A DNA stretch of 64,000 nt from NCBI GenBank assembly GCA_965198875.1, contig CBDAPU010000001.1, positions 992,001 through 1,056,000 on the forward strand. The letters are read 5' to 3'. Shown in pieces: positions 35,531 to 43,624 of the stretch. This stretch comes from CBDAPU01 sp965198875. Lineage in GTDB: Bacteria; Pseudomonadota; Gammaproteobacteria; Eutrophobiales; Eutrophobiaceae. Position numbers and translations under genes: made by a program. Under the pieces are notes generated by a model, which did not search any database, was not told the origin of the DNA, and saw only the letters and a program-made list of their open reading frames with translations. Every line of letters begins with the position of its first letter. Within the stretch, counting starts at the first letter, position 1.

Positions 35531-36173
35531 CATTGAATAGATGATGCGGGCGGGTTACAGCGCCTTTGTTTGAGCATTTGAGATCCTGGAGGGCGGTCAA
35601 ATAAATATAATAAAGACATTCAGCTATTTGATACTAAGCGATATATACCGAAAAGACCGGCTTAGGATCAGGCCCCGGAAATAGCCACTGAAATCGGCTC
35701 CGTAGAAGAGCGGGTGGGTTTTATCTTCCACGACCCAGAGCGGCGAAAATGGCGAGCGTTATTGAAAAACCCATCTGATCAGCGCATGGCCTAAGGTGTG
35801 GATGGCGTGCGGTTGATGGATAAGGATTAGTCCACCTTCATCGACGAAGCAGAGCGCTACCCACAGGCACAACAGGCCGGTGTGCCTATTGCCAAGCGTT
35901 CCGGCGTAGCGAATACCTGCTGCCATCTAACACAAGCAATAATTAAAAACAGGGGATCTTCATCTCCCAATCAGATGTTTATCTCACCCGACAGAGGATG
36001 AGGCTTGCAACTCTCGCCAGTAGCGGATCGGCTTGACTAGCTGCAAGCTAAGGAAAAAGATGCGGGACCCTGAAGCGGGGTTTGTATATGCCCTTGAGCC
36101 TTGCGAGCGCGCATTTGAGAGAGATGAGAACACAGCAACCAGAAGCGCGATTATTTAAGATAGCCGCTTCATC
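35531..36173. other. Non-coding or decayed region with repeat copy 2
   Basis: About 640 bases. It contains repeat copy 2 and then frames with coding look but internal stops, such as VEERVGFIFHDPERRKWRAL near 35700-35790 and ERYPQAQQAGVPIAKRSG near 35850-35905. I take these as decayed genes of unknown family. Confidence 0.4.
35591..35674. repeat. 84-bp direct repeat, copy 2
   Basis: Same orientation as copy 1 at 32683, with six differences by my reading. The two copies enclose TonB receptor 1. Confidence 0.88.
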
Positions 36174-36614
36174 ATGCTCATGACGCCTGAGGGTCCGCTG
36201 ATCAGAGAAAAACGCACGCCGGAAGAGGTGGTTCGCGCTTATATCTCGGCATTAAATGCCGGGGATATGGATGCGATAGCTGGCCATGTGAGTGATGATT
36301 TTGTTAATGAGCATACCGCTGCATTGGGTGAGAGTGTTGTTGGCCGGGATGTTTATCGTCGGCATCTACAGAGGTTTTTGTGCGCGTTCAAGGATCTGAA
36401 TTATCAGCTTGAAGAGGTGATCGTCGATGGTGATAAAGTCGCCGTTGCCTATATGATGTCGGCGATCTGGCTGGGGACGGATGCGGGTGCGCGGCAACAT
36501 AAGGCCTTCTCTATTCGCGGCATGTTTCGTTTCAAAGTGAGCCAGGGCCTGATCACCCACAGGGTGGACTACTGGGACAGTGCGGAGTTCGAACGGCAGG
36601 TTTGCCAGAGATGA
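36174..36614 (+). CDS. SnoaL-like/NTF2-fold polyketide cyclase family protein
   Basis: 146 residues of the SnoaL-like type: PEEVVRAYISALNAGDMDAI, HVSDDFVNEHTAALGESVVG and FRFKVSQGLITHRVDYWDSA. The fold forms a pocket for small hydrophobic compounds. Members serve as cyclases, isomerases or hydrolases, and the reaction here is unknown. The next gene, an MFS transporter, follows at 36660, so the two likely share a transcript. Confidence 0.82.
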   Translation: MLMTPEGPLIREKRTPEEVVRAYISALNAGDMDAIAGHVSDDFVNEHTAALGESVVGRDVYRRHLQRFLCAFKDLNYQLEEVIVDGDKVAVAYMMSAIWLGTDAGARQHKAFSIRGMFRFKVSQGLITHRVDYWDSAEFERQVCQR

Positions 36615-36659
36615 TAACCCCACTGTGTGATCAACATACTATTACCACCGGGGAAATGT

Positions 36660-37886
36660 ATGATCCGAAGTAGAAGAATGCGGCAAGCCTGGGTGCAGTT
36701 TGGTATCGTCAGTAGCATTTTTTTCTTTATTGTGGGTTCCACCTACGCCTCCCTCGGCGTGGCATTGCCGAGTATGATCGATGCGCTCAACTGGAGCTGG
36801 ACGACGGGCGGGCTTGGTTACACGTTGCTGGGATTATTCACAGGTCTCGCCAGTTTGGCGCCCGCCTGGATCATTCGCCGGCTGGGGATCAAACCTGCTT
36901 ATGTTATCGGTATGCTGGTTATGGGGGGCGGGTTTGTATTTTTAACCACCGCAGAGGGTCATGTTGATTATTTTATCGGTTGCAGTTTGCTGGGTTTGGG
37001 TTTTCCCTTTTGCGCCAACGTGCCGGCGGTGTATGTGATCAATCACTGGCTCCCCCACAGGCGCTCATTTGCTATTGGTTTATATCTGTTCATTGGCGGG
37101 CTGGGTGGCGTCGCCGGCCCCCTGGTCGTGAACGTGATCATGAGCAGCACAGGCTCCTGGCGCGATCATTTTGGGATCATGTCTATTGTCAGCTTCGGTC
37201 TTGGGATTGTTGCGCTACTCTTATTGAAGCATGTTGTCGGCCATGTGCAAGACCCTGAAGCGGAAGAGGTCAAGATGGAAAAACGCTCCGCCAGGGTTCA
37301 TCACAGCACGGTAGAGTGGACGTTAAAGGAAGCGATAGGCACACATCAGTATTGCATCATTGTCGCCGCCATGACCATGACCTTGCTCTGCGGGATCACC
37401 ATGAACACCTGGGCCTATACGCACCTGGGGAGCATGGGTGTGGCCGGCGCCATTGCCTCCGGTGCGTTAAGCGCCCATGCGGCCGTTAATTCTCTTGCAC
37501 GTTTGTTTGGTGGTGCGCTGGCCACAAGCATTGATCCCAAGTGGTTGTTGGTAACCGCACTGCTGGCGGAGGCGGTCGGGATGCTGGCTTTGGCTGTGGC
37601 CGATGATCTCTTTACCATCGCCGTATTTGCGTTTGCTGAAGGCTATGGTTTTGGGATGTGTTTTTATACGACGACAGTGTTGCTGATCAACTATTTCGGC
37701 CCGAAAAACAATCCTGAAATCCTGGGTATGCTCAATTTCATTACCACGCTGGCCATGTTAGGGCCGGTCACCGCTGGTTATATCGGCGATAAGCTGGGTG
37801 GTTTCTCAATACTCTTTCAAGGTTTTGCGGTGGTATTATTGATCATCCTGATCCTCGCTGCGATGATGCAACCGCCGGTTAAATAA
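36660..37886 (+). CDS. Major facilitator superfamily transporter
   Basis: A 408-residue carrier with about 12 membrane segments. The first half has the WTTGGLGYTLLGLFTG and IIRRLGIKPAYVIGMLVM blocks, and a charged loop (HVQDPEAEEVKMEKRS) separates the halves. The start ATG at 36660 follows GGGGAAATGT. It probably moves an organic acid or similar substrate across the inner membrane; the direction is unknown. Confidence 0.88.
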   Translation: MIRSRRMRQAWVQFGIVSSIFFFIVGSTYASLGVALPSMIDALNWSWTTGGLGYTLLGLFTGLASLAPAWIIRRLGIKPAYVIGMLVMGGGFVFLTTAEGHVDYFIGCSLLGLGFPFCANVPAVYVINHWLPHRRSFAIGLYLFIGGLGGVAGPLVVNVIMSSTGSWRDHFGIMSIVSFGLGIVALLLLKHVVGHVQDPEAEEVKMEKRSARVHHSTVEWTLKEAIGTHQYCIIVAAMTMTLLCGITMNTWAYTHLGSMGVAGAIASGALSAHAAVNSLARLFGGALATSIDPKWLLVTALLAEAVGMLALAVADDLFTIAVFAFAEGYGFGMCFYTTTVLLINYFGPKNNPEILGMLNFITTLAMLGPVTAGYIGDKLGGFSILFQGFAVVLLIILILAAMMQPPVK

Positions 37887-37893
37887 GGTTTGG

Positions 37894-37939
37894 CCCCGCT
37901 CCGTCTTTAAGAGCCAGAGAGAGGACGGGGGTTTTCTTT
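37894..37939 (+). terminator. Intrinsic terminator of the MFS gene
   Basis: CCCCGCTCC (37894-37902) pairs with GGACGGGG (37923-37930) with one bulge, followed by GTTTTCTTT. It overlaps the 3' end of the convergent Rieske gene. Confidence 0.55.
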
Positions 37940-38935
37940 GTCTATTTTGACGCCCAGCAAGCGGGCGAACTGGTGGCGCCAGGCGCTGGAGGGCTTATCC
38001 GACTGTGAGTTGGCCGTGGCGAAGGGTGAAAAAGGCAATACCCCCGGGATCTTCTCCAACATCTGTTTGTCCTCTTCGCCCACGGCGCGATCGAACTGGA
38101 TCATATCCTCGGCGGAGATACGGAAATCATCGTTACACCACACAACAAAGGTGAAATAGGAAGTGACATCGTCAATGGGCGTTGCCAACAAAAGCAGGAT
38201 GTGATCTAACCCGGAGTCATAATGGACGGTACTGCGTACAGCAAAGGGTAGATGAAACCCGGTCGTCATTGTGCGGCTCACGGCTTCATTGATTTTTCCA
38301 GAGGCAAGATTGGCGTCGGGCGGGTTTTTAACATCCACCTGGTATTCGTAACCGTAGAAACCCCCTGCCAGGGTTTGTAGCTCTATTTCTGGCGCCTGTG
38401 TTCTTTGCCCATCGCCAAACGTGCCGGCATGTACCCAGGGGAAATGAGAGATATCTAAAAAATTGTCCGTCATACGCATGGCGCAGACTTTCCATATATC
38501 AACGGGATTGTTGATCCGTCGATAAGCGCCGTCCTCCTCCTGGAGGATGGCGGGAATGGCCTGCGGGTTATCTCCCAAGCATACCCAGACCAGACCGTAT
38601 TTTACTGTCGCCTGAAAACAGGCAAGATGGGCATTGGCGGGTATGGGCAGGTCCGCATCAGCCGAAGGGATGCAAACACATGCCCCGCCTTCGCCAAATG
38701 ACCAGCCGTGATAACAACAACTGAGGATCCCCTTGTCTACCTTGCCTGCTGACAGCGGCGCCTCCCGATGTGGACACCGATCCGCTGCCGCCACGATGTG
38801 ATCAGCGGCGTCACGATAGAGGACGAGCCGCTCACCGAGCACCGTGCGCGCCACAGGCCTGCCGGCGACCTCCAGCTCTGTCGCCAGCGGGTACCAGTAG
38901 TTACGTAGCGCCGGATTATCGTAAAAAACGCCCAC
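37907..38935 (-). CDS. Rieske 2Fe-2S non-heme iron oxygenase, alpha subunit
   Basis: A 342-residue ring-hydroxylating or demethylating oxygenase. The Rieske cluster motif is complete: Cys54 and His56 in CPHREAPL, Cys73 and His76 in CCYHGW. The mononuclear iron ligands lie in MTDNFLDISHFPWVHAGTF. The N-terminal NPALRNYWYPLATELEV is like VanA-type O-demethylases and relatives. A reductase partner is not seen nearby. Likely substrates are aromatic or ring compounds brought in through the local receptors. Confidence 0.92.
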   Translation of the reverse strand: MGVFYDNPALRNYWYPLATELEVAGRPVARTVLGERLVLYRDAADHIVAAADRCPHREAPLSAGKVDKGILSCCYHGWSFGEGGACVCIPSADADLPIPANAHLACFQATVKYGLVWVCLGDNPQAIPAILQEEDGAYRRINNPVDIWKVCAMRMTDNFLDISHFPWVHAGTFGDGQRTQAPEIELQTLAGGFYGYEYQVDVKNPPDANLASGKINEAVSRTMTTGFHLPFAVRSTVHYDSGLDHILLLLATPIDDVTSYFTFVVWCNDDFRISAEDMIQFDRAVGEEDKQMLEKIPGVLPFSPFATANSQSDKPSSAWRHQFARLLGVKIDKENPRPLSGS

Positions 38936-39597
38936 AATGATCCCCCTTAAATTAACCCGCTTGATCCGTAAAGCGGATCACATCGACCCATTAGAAGCAA
39001 ACAACATGTTCATGTGTTATCTTCATACTATCTTGCATCTATGATCTTCCCGGCAAGAATAGCAAAGTTTGACTTAAAAAGCTGTCTGCAAAGTCAGCGC
39101 TGATCAGGGTTGGCTTAAATTAGAGGGATGATGTGGATCAGAGCAAGCTCTTTGCACCGCTACCGGTCTTCTGATAATGCCTGGGCTTCTCGCAACACCG
39201 ACTCATTCTCATTGCCGGCTTGCCACAGGCAGTGACGCCGAGGAGGGATGAACACCTGTCATTAGGGTATTGATTTTTGATAAAACCGGCACATAGAATA
39301 GGATAGGACACGCATTCCTCTTACCTTTAGAGGCGGGTGCGTTTTTCAATCGGCAAACAGGGCTTTTATCTCACAGCCTATTAAAAAGTACGCAAACGTA
39401 AAAACGCTGGCCGATCTTCGATGATATTGCGCTGATCATGGCTTTAATTTCAAACGGCTGGCGGGTTTTAGGGGCGGGATGGTCGTTATCATTGTGCCTG
39501 ATCTCAAAGCGCTTGTGTCTCTGGCGGCAGGATCCGGGACAACGATGGTGTGCGCTTCTGGCGTTTATCACAGATGTTTGATCCGCAGGAGTGGATG
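38936..39597. promoter_or_regulatory. Divergent region of the Rieske and TonB receptor 2 genes
   Basis: About 660 bases. It holds the perfect palindrome ACATGTTCATGT (39004-39015), 70 bases before the Rieske gene, which could be an operator. A terminator-like structure lies at 39310-39346. No coding frame is supported. Confidence 0.45.
39310..39346 (+). terminator. Orphan intrinsic terminator
   Basis: CGCATTCCTCT pairs imperfectly with AGAGGCGGGTGCG and is followed by five T. No plus-strand gene lies upstream for several kilobases, so it may close a small RNA or act as an attenuator of the receptor gene. Confidence 0.5.
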
Positions 39598-41949
39598 ATG
39601 CGATGCAATAACAAGGCACATCGAGCAGGGCGGTTTTCCATCTCAGGCGTTATCATTTTAGCGATGATGACGCCCTGGCCGGTGTTGGCGGAGCTGGAAG
39701 AGATCGTTGTGAGCGCCCGTAAACGGGACGTGTCTTTGCAGGACGCCGCCGTTGCCATCTCCGTTACCTCCGGCGAGGATTTTCAGAAATCCAATGTGGT
39801 GAAACTGGATAATTTTAATGGTTTCGCCCCCGGGCTTGTCATCGCAAAGAATGACGGGGCGGGACGCATCATGGCCATCCGTGGTGTGGGCTGGGAGACG
39901 GCGCAGAATATCGCCTCACAACCCAGCGTATTGACTTACATCGATGGGATCTATCTTGCCAACCCGCTCTCGGCGGGCATGGATCTTGGCGAGCTGGAAC
40001 GAATTGAAGTCTATCGCGGCCCGCAGGGCACGGAGTTTGGTCAAGGCACCACAGGTGGCGCCATCAACCTCATCAGCAAAAAACCGGCTACCGATAAACT
40101 CAAAGGATATGTACAGGTCGGCTATGGGACGTATAACAGGACGAGCGCCCGTGGCGCCATCAACATCCCCTTCAGTGATACGGCGGCGATGCGCGCCTAT
40201 ATCCAGAAATATGATCGTGATGGTTTTGCTAAGATCAAGGGCGGCGCCCTTGATGGCTATGATCTGGATGATGCGAACTCCCTCTCAACGCATGTGTCAT
40301 TGTCGGCGGGGATGGGCGATGACGTCTCCATACTGGCACAGGTATTCTACCATAACTCAGATCAACATGCGGCGGCACAGAAGCACGTTGACGACCCCAA
40401 TGATGATCCGCGCGAGCTGACCCAGGACTTTGCCGGTATTTTCAAGCTGGAGAATATCAGCGCTTCCCTGACGATGACCTGGGAGACGGGCCTCGGCGTG
40501 ATCGTTAAATCACTGACGGGCTATCAAAGACTGAAAAAACGCCAGTCCGTCGATGGTGATCGCTTATCGGAGACGACTTACGCCCGGGATATTAACGGTT
40601 TTGGTCGAGTGGATAACTGGGATGTGTTGCCGTTTTGGGACAACAACTCCGATGCCTTTAGCCAGGAAATCAACGCCACATACAGTGGCGAGCGGCTAGA
40701 TTGGGTGCTCGGCGGCTATTATCTGGATCATGAGAACTTTAATGATTTCTTTGAGGCGGCAAACCCCGGGCCCTTCTCAGCCACCGCCCCGTTGCTGGTG
40801 AACCCGACCCCGCAGAGCCTACCGCCTTTCGCATCGGCCCTGGTGTTTAACGAGTTTCGCACTGTTACCCGGGAGGATATGGCGGTATACGCCCAGGGCA
40901 CTTACCGTTTTCATGACGGCTATGCCCTCACGGCTGGCGTGCGCTATCAGGAGGAAGAGCAACGGGATGTGGGCGCACAATTTTATGCTGATCGCTTCGA
41001 TAGAAGCATTGGAAACTCTCAGCTCACCTGGAAAGTCGGTTTGGATGCAAACCTTACCGAGGATAACCTCATCTATGCCCTGGTATCCAGCGGCTGGAAA
41101 AATGGTGGGACTAACCCGGGCGCCATCACTAACCAGGCGATTTTCCTGCAACCCGAGTTTGCTGGCGAGCAAGTCACCGCATTTGAAATCGGCAGTCGAA
41201 ATACCTTCTTTGCCGGCAGTGTGCGTTTTAACCTCACCGCTTTTTATTATGATCATGAACACCTGCAGTTCATATTCGAAGACCCGCGGGCGTTTGGCGG
41301 CGGCACCGGGACTATTCCTGAGGTGCAAGAGTACGGTATCGAGACGGAGATCAGTTGGCGGATCAATGACAACTGGCGCTTTGACGGGATGCTCGCCTGG
41401 CAGGACGGTCAGTTTAAGTCTGATGTGTTTGCACTTGATATTGTGGATTTCCGTGAGGCATTAGGGCCGGGTGTGGGTTTGCTCACCGATCCCGTCTCAT
41501 CCACACGATCTTCGCCCGTCTTCTCATCCTGTGATCCCATACCCGCCGGCAGTCTCAGGTGTGAGCTGGCGACAACCACCGGCCTTAAAGGCAATGAGCC
41601 GCCGAAAATGCCCAACATCATGGCCCGTCTGGCCTTGCGTAACACCCATGCCTTCGCCAATGGCGCGGTGTTGACCTCACGAGTTGAGTATATTCATCGC
41701 GGCAGGATGCAGGCCCGGGTATTTAATCATCCCTTAACGGACGCTATTCCCGGTTACGATGTGGTTAATTTGCATGTTGGCTATGACATGGCGCGCTGGC
41801 CGATCAGCCTCTCCTTGAGTGTGACCAACGTGTTCGATGAAGACGGGATCAACAATACCTTCACCAATCCATTTGGCACCTGGTCAACAAGCCATGAGTA
41901 TATCCCGCCACTGGAGATCATCGGCTCCGTCAGGTATACGTGGGAGTAA
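39598..41949 (+). CDS. TonB-dependent outer membrane receptor 2
   Basis: About 783 residues. The signal peptide ends near MMTPWPVLA and is followed by ELEEIVVSARKRDVSLQDAA, the plug (IMAIRGVGWETAQNIASQPS, LERIEVYRGPQGTEFGQGTT) and a barrel ending GSVRYTWE. I chose the ATG at 39598, six bases after GGAG; the ATGs at 39595 and 39550 are alternatives. It differs clearly from receptor 1 in the plug region, so it likely has another ligand. A VOC enzyme gene follows by 15 bases. Confidence 0.95.
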   Translation: MRCNNKAHRAGRFSISGVIILAMMTPWPVLAELEEIVVSARKRDVSLQDAAVAISVTSGEDFQKSNVVKLDNFNGFAPGLVIAKNDGAGRIMAIRGVGWETAQNIASQPSVLTYIDGIYLANPLSAGMDLGELERIEVYRGPQGTEFGQGTTGGAINLISKKPATDKLKGYVQVGYGTYNRTSARGAINIPFSDTAAMRAYIQKYDRDGFAKIKGGALDGYDLDDANSLSTHVSLSAGMGDDVSILAQVFYHNSDQHAAAQKHVDDPNDDPRELTQDFAGIFKLENISASLTMTWETGLGVIVKSLTGYQRLKKRQSVDGDRLSETTYARDINGFGRVDNWDVLPFWDNNSDAFSQEINATYSGERLDWVLGGYYLDHENFNDFFEAANPGPFSATAPLLVNPTPQSLPPFASALVFNEFRTVTREDMAVYAQGTYRFHDGYALTAGVRYQEEEQRDVGAQFYADRFDRSIGNSQLTWKVGLDANLTEDNLIYALVSSGWKNGGTNPGAITNQAIFLQPEFAGEQVTAFEIGSRNTFFAGSVRFNLTAFYYDHEHLQFIFEDPRAFGGGTGTIPEVQEYGIETEISWRINDNWRFDGMLAWQDGQFKSDVFALDIVDFREALGPGVGLLTDPVSSTRSSPVFSSCDPIPAGSLRCELATTTGLKGNEPPKMPNIMARLALRNTHAFANGAVLTSRVEYIHRGRMQARVFNHPLTDAIPGYDVVNLHVGYDMARWPISLSLSVTNVFDEDGINNTFTNPFGTWSTSHEYIPPLEIIGSVRYTWE

Positions 41950-41964
41950 GACAGGAAACAGGCA

Positions 41965-42450
41965 ATGGATAACAGGCAGGTAGAACATCATCTAAGACCC
42001 AGGCAACCCACCTGGACCCACCTTGCGCTACACGTCAAAGACATTGACAAGGTGATCGCCTGGTATGAAGAGTTTACCCACTTGAGGCTTTTGTTGAAGG
42101 AAGAGGATGAAGACGGCTACGGCGCCTGGCTGGGTGATGAGAGCCAGGGGAATAGCCCTTTTATTCTTGTGCTGGCGCAGTTCTTTGCAGGGCGGGATCC
42201 CTTTGCGCCTTTAGAACATCCATCTTTAGGGCCGTTCGCCCACATTGGTATCGAAGCGCCCGACAGGCAAACCATTGATGATATCGCCGCCAAAGGCAAA
42301 GCCGCCGGTTGTCTTGTGCACGGGCCGGTACAAATGCCAAAACGCATTGGCTATATCTGTTTTCTTAAAGACCCGGAAGGCAATACGGTGGAGTTCTCCT
42401 ACGATCAGGGGGTGTATGAGAAGGCCCGCGAGGTTTGGGGGGCGAAGTAA
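41965..42450 (+). CDS. VOC-fold (glyoxalase/extradiol dioxygenase family) protein
   Basis: 161 residues with the paired beta-alpha-beta modules of the family: WTHLALHVKDIDKVIAWYEE, FAHIGIEAPDRQTIDDIAAK and YICFLKDPEGNTVEFSYDQ. Metal ligands are likely the first His, the second-module His and the late Glu. It could be an isomerase, lyase or ring-cleavage enzyme. Co-transcribed with receptor 2. Confidence 0.85.
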   Translation: MDNRQVEHHLRPRQPTWTHLALHVKDIDKVIAWYEEFTHLRLLLKEEDEDGYGAWLGDESQGNSPFILVLAQFFAGRDPFAPLEHPSLGPFAHIGIEAPDRQTIDDIAAKGKAAGCLVHGPVQMPKRIGYICFLKDPEGNTVEFSYDQGVYEKAREVWGAK

Positions 42451-42589
42451 ACAGGGCTTCTCCTTCATACGATGTGCTTCACCTTATCGCAAACGCTACT
42501 TCTTGAGTGGTTTGCAAACCCCGCTTTTCAAGGCTTGCCTTAAAGATAAAAACAGCGTGACCGGCAACAGCACAAGGCTTATCTGATGT

Positions 42590-43624
42590 TCATGGCTCCA
42601 GTACAATTTTTCCAAAACATGAACCGCTCAGGAGTTTTTCCTGGGCCCATCCACCTTCCGCCAGTGGAAATACGCTGTCTATGACGGCTTGAAAATCATT
42701 GTGGCAATACGTATCCCATGCGGGCGCAAACTCTTCATGGCGATAGGGATCGGAGCCCAGTAATTGCAGACCCATGTGATACATATAGCCCAAATCGGGA
42801 ATAACCGGGGCGTGGCCGGAGGTGCCGCCACAGCTTACCAGGCGCCCCCGAGGCGCCATTGAAAACAGGGATGCAGCCCAGAGCGCCTCACCCACATGAT
42901 CGAAGACGAGGTTCACGCCCCTCCCGCCGGTGATCTCTCTCGCCCAGGCGGCAACATCGGTATCACGGTTATGACAGGTATGATCGGCGCCCAGCGCTTT
43001 CGCCCGCTCACATTTACCATCACTGCCCGCCGTCGCCAATACGGTTGCGCCCGCCTGTTTGGCTAACTGAATGCCGGCTATCGATACCCCGCTGCCGGCG
43101 GCATGTATCATCACGGTCTCGCCGGCCTTGAGCCGGCCCACATCAAACAAGGCGTGGTGCGCCGTCATCCAGGCGACAGGGAAGACAACGGCGTGGCGCC
43201 AGGACATGTCATCGGGGATCCGGTGCACATGGGTTTCCGGGATTAAACACTTCTCCGCATAGCCCCCGGCCACAGTGGCGCCGATAACACCCAATGCGCC
43301 ATAGCGCTCGCCCATACCAGAGAGCCTCGATTGCTCTGGTACTTGAGTGAGGGAGGGATCAACCAACACACGCTCGCCAGTTTTCACTAACGTCACCCCG
43401 CCGCCGATCTCCGTAACAGTGCCGACCACATCCATGCCGGCGATATGCGGCAACTTAAACCCGGGCAAAGTGAACCGGCCGTTACGTTGCATGATGTCCA
43501 GACGGTTAATGGTGGTCGCCGCCACATCGATAACAACATCATGCAGAGCGGGCTTGGGATCTGCCTCATGCCGGTATTGAAGCACCTCTGGCCCACCCGG
43601 CCGATCATATATCAAGGCCCTCAC
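42590..43624 (-). CDS. MDR-family zinc-type or quinone oxidoreductase
   Basis: 344 residues of the medium-chain dehydrogenase/reductase family. The N-terminal domain has GMDVVGTVTEIGGGVTLVKTGERV and the cofactor domain has MIHAAGSGVSIAGIQLAKQA. The usual structural-zinc Cys cluster is not seen, which favours the quinone oxidoreductase branch. Its ATG overlaps the stop of the large hybrid kinase gene by four bases, so it is the tail of the Chp-like operon as well as the edge of the catabolic region. Confidence 0.9.
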   Translation of the reverse strand: MRALIYDRPGGPEVLQYRHEADPKPALHDVVIDVAATTINRLDIMQRNGRFTLPGFKLPHIAGMDVVGTVTEIGGGVTLVKTGERVLVDPSLTQVPEQSRLSGMGERYGALGVIGATVAGGYAEKCLIPETHVHRIPDDMSWRHAVVFPVAWMTAHHALFDVGRLKAGETVMIHAAGSGVSIAGIQLAKQAGATVLATAGSDGKCERAKALGADHTCHNRDTDVAAWAREITGGRGVNLVFDHVGEALWAASLFSMAPRGRLVSCGGTSGHAPVIPDLGYMYHMGLQLLGSDPYRHEEFAPAWDTYCHNDFQAVIDSVFPLAEGGWAQEKLLSGSCFGKIVLEP

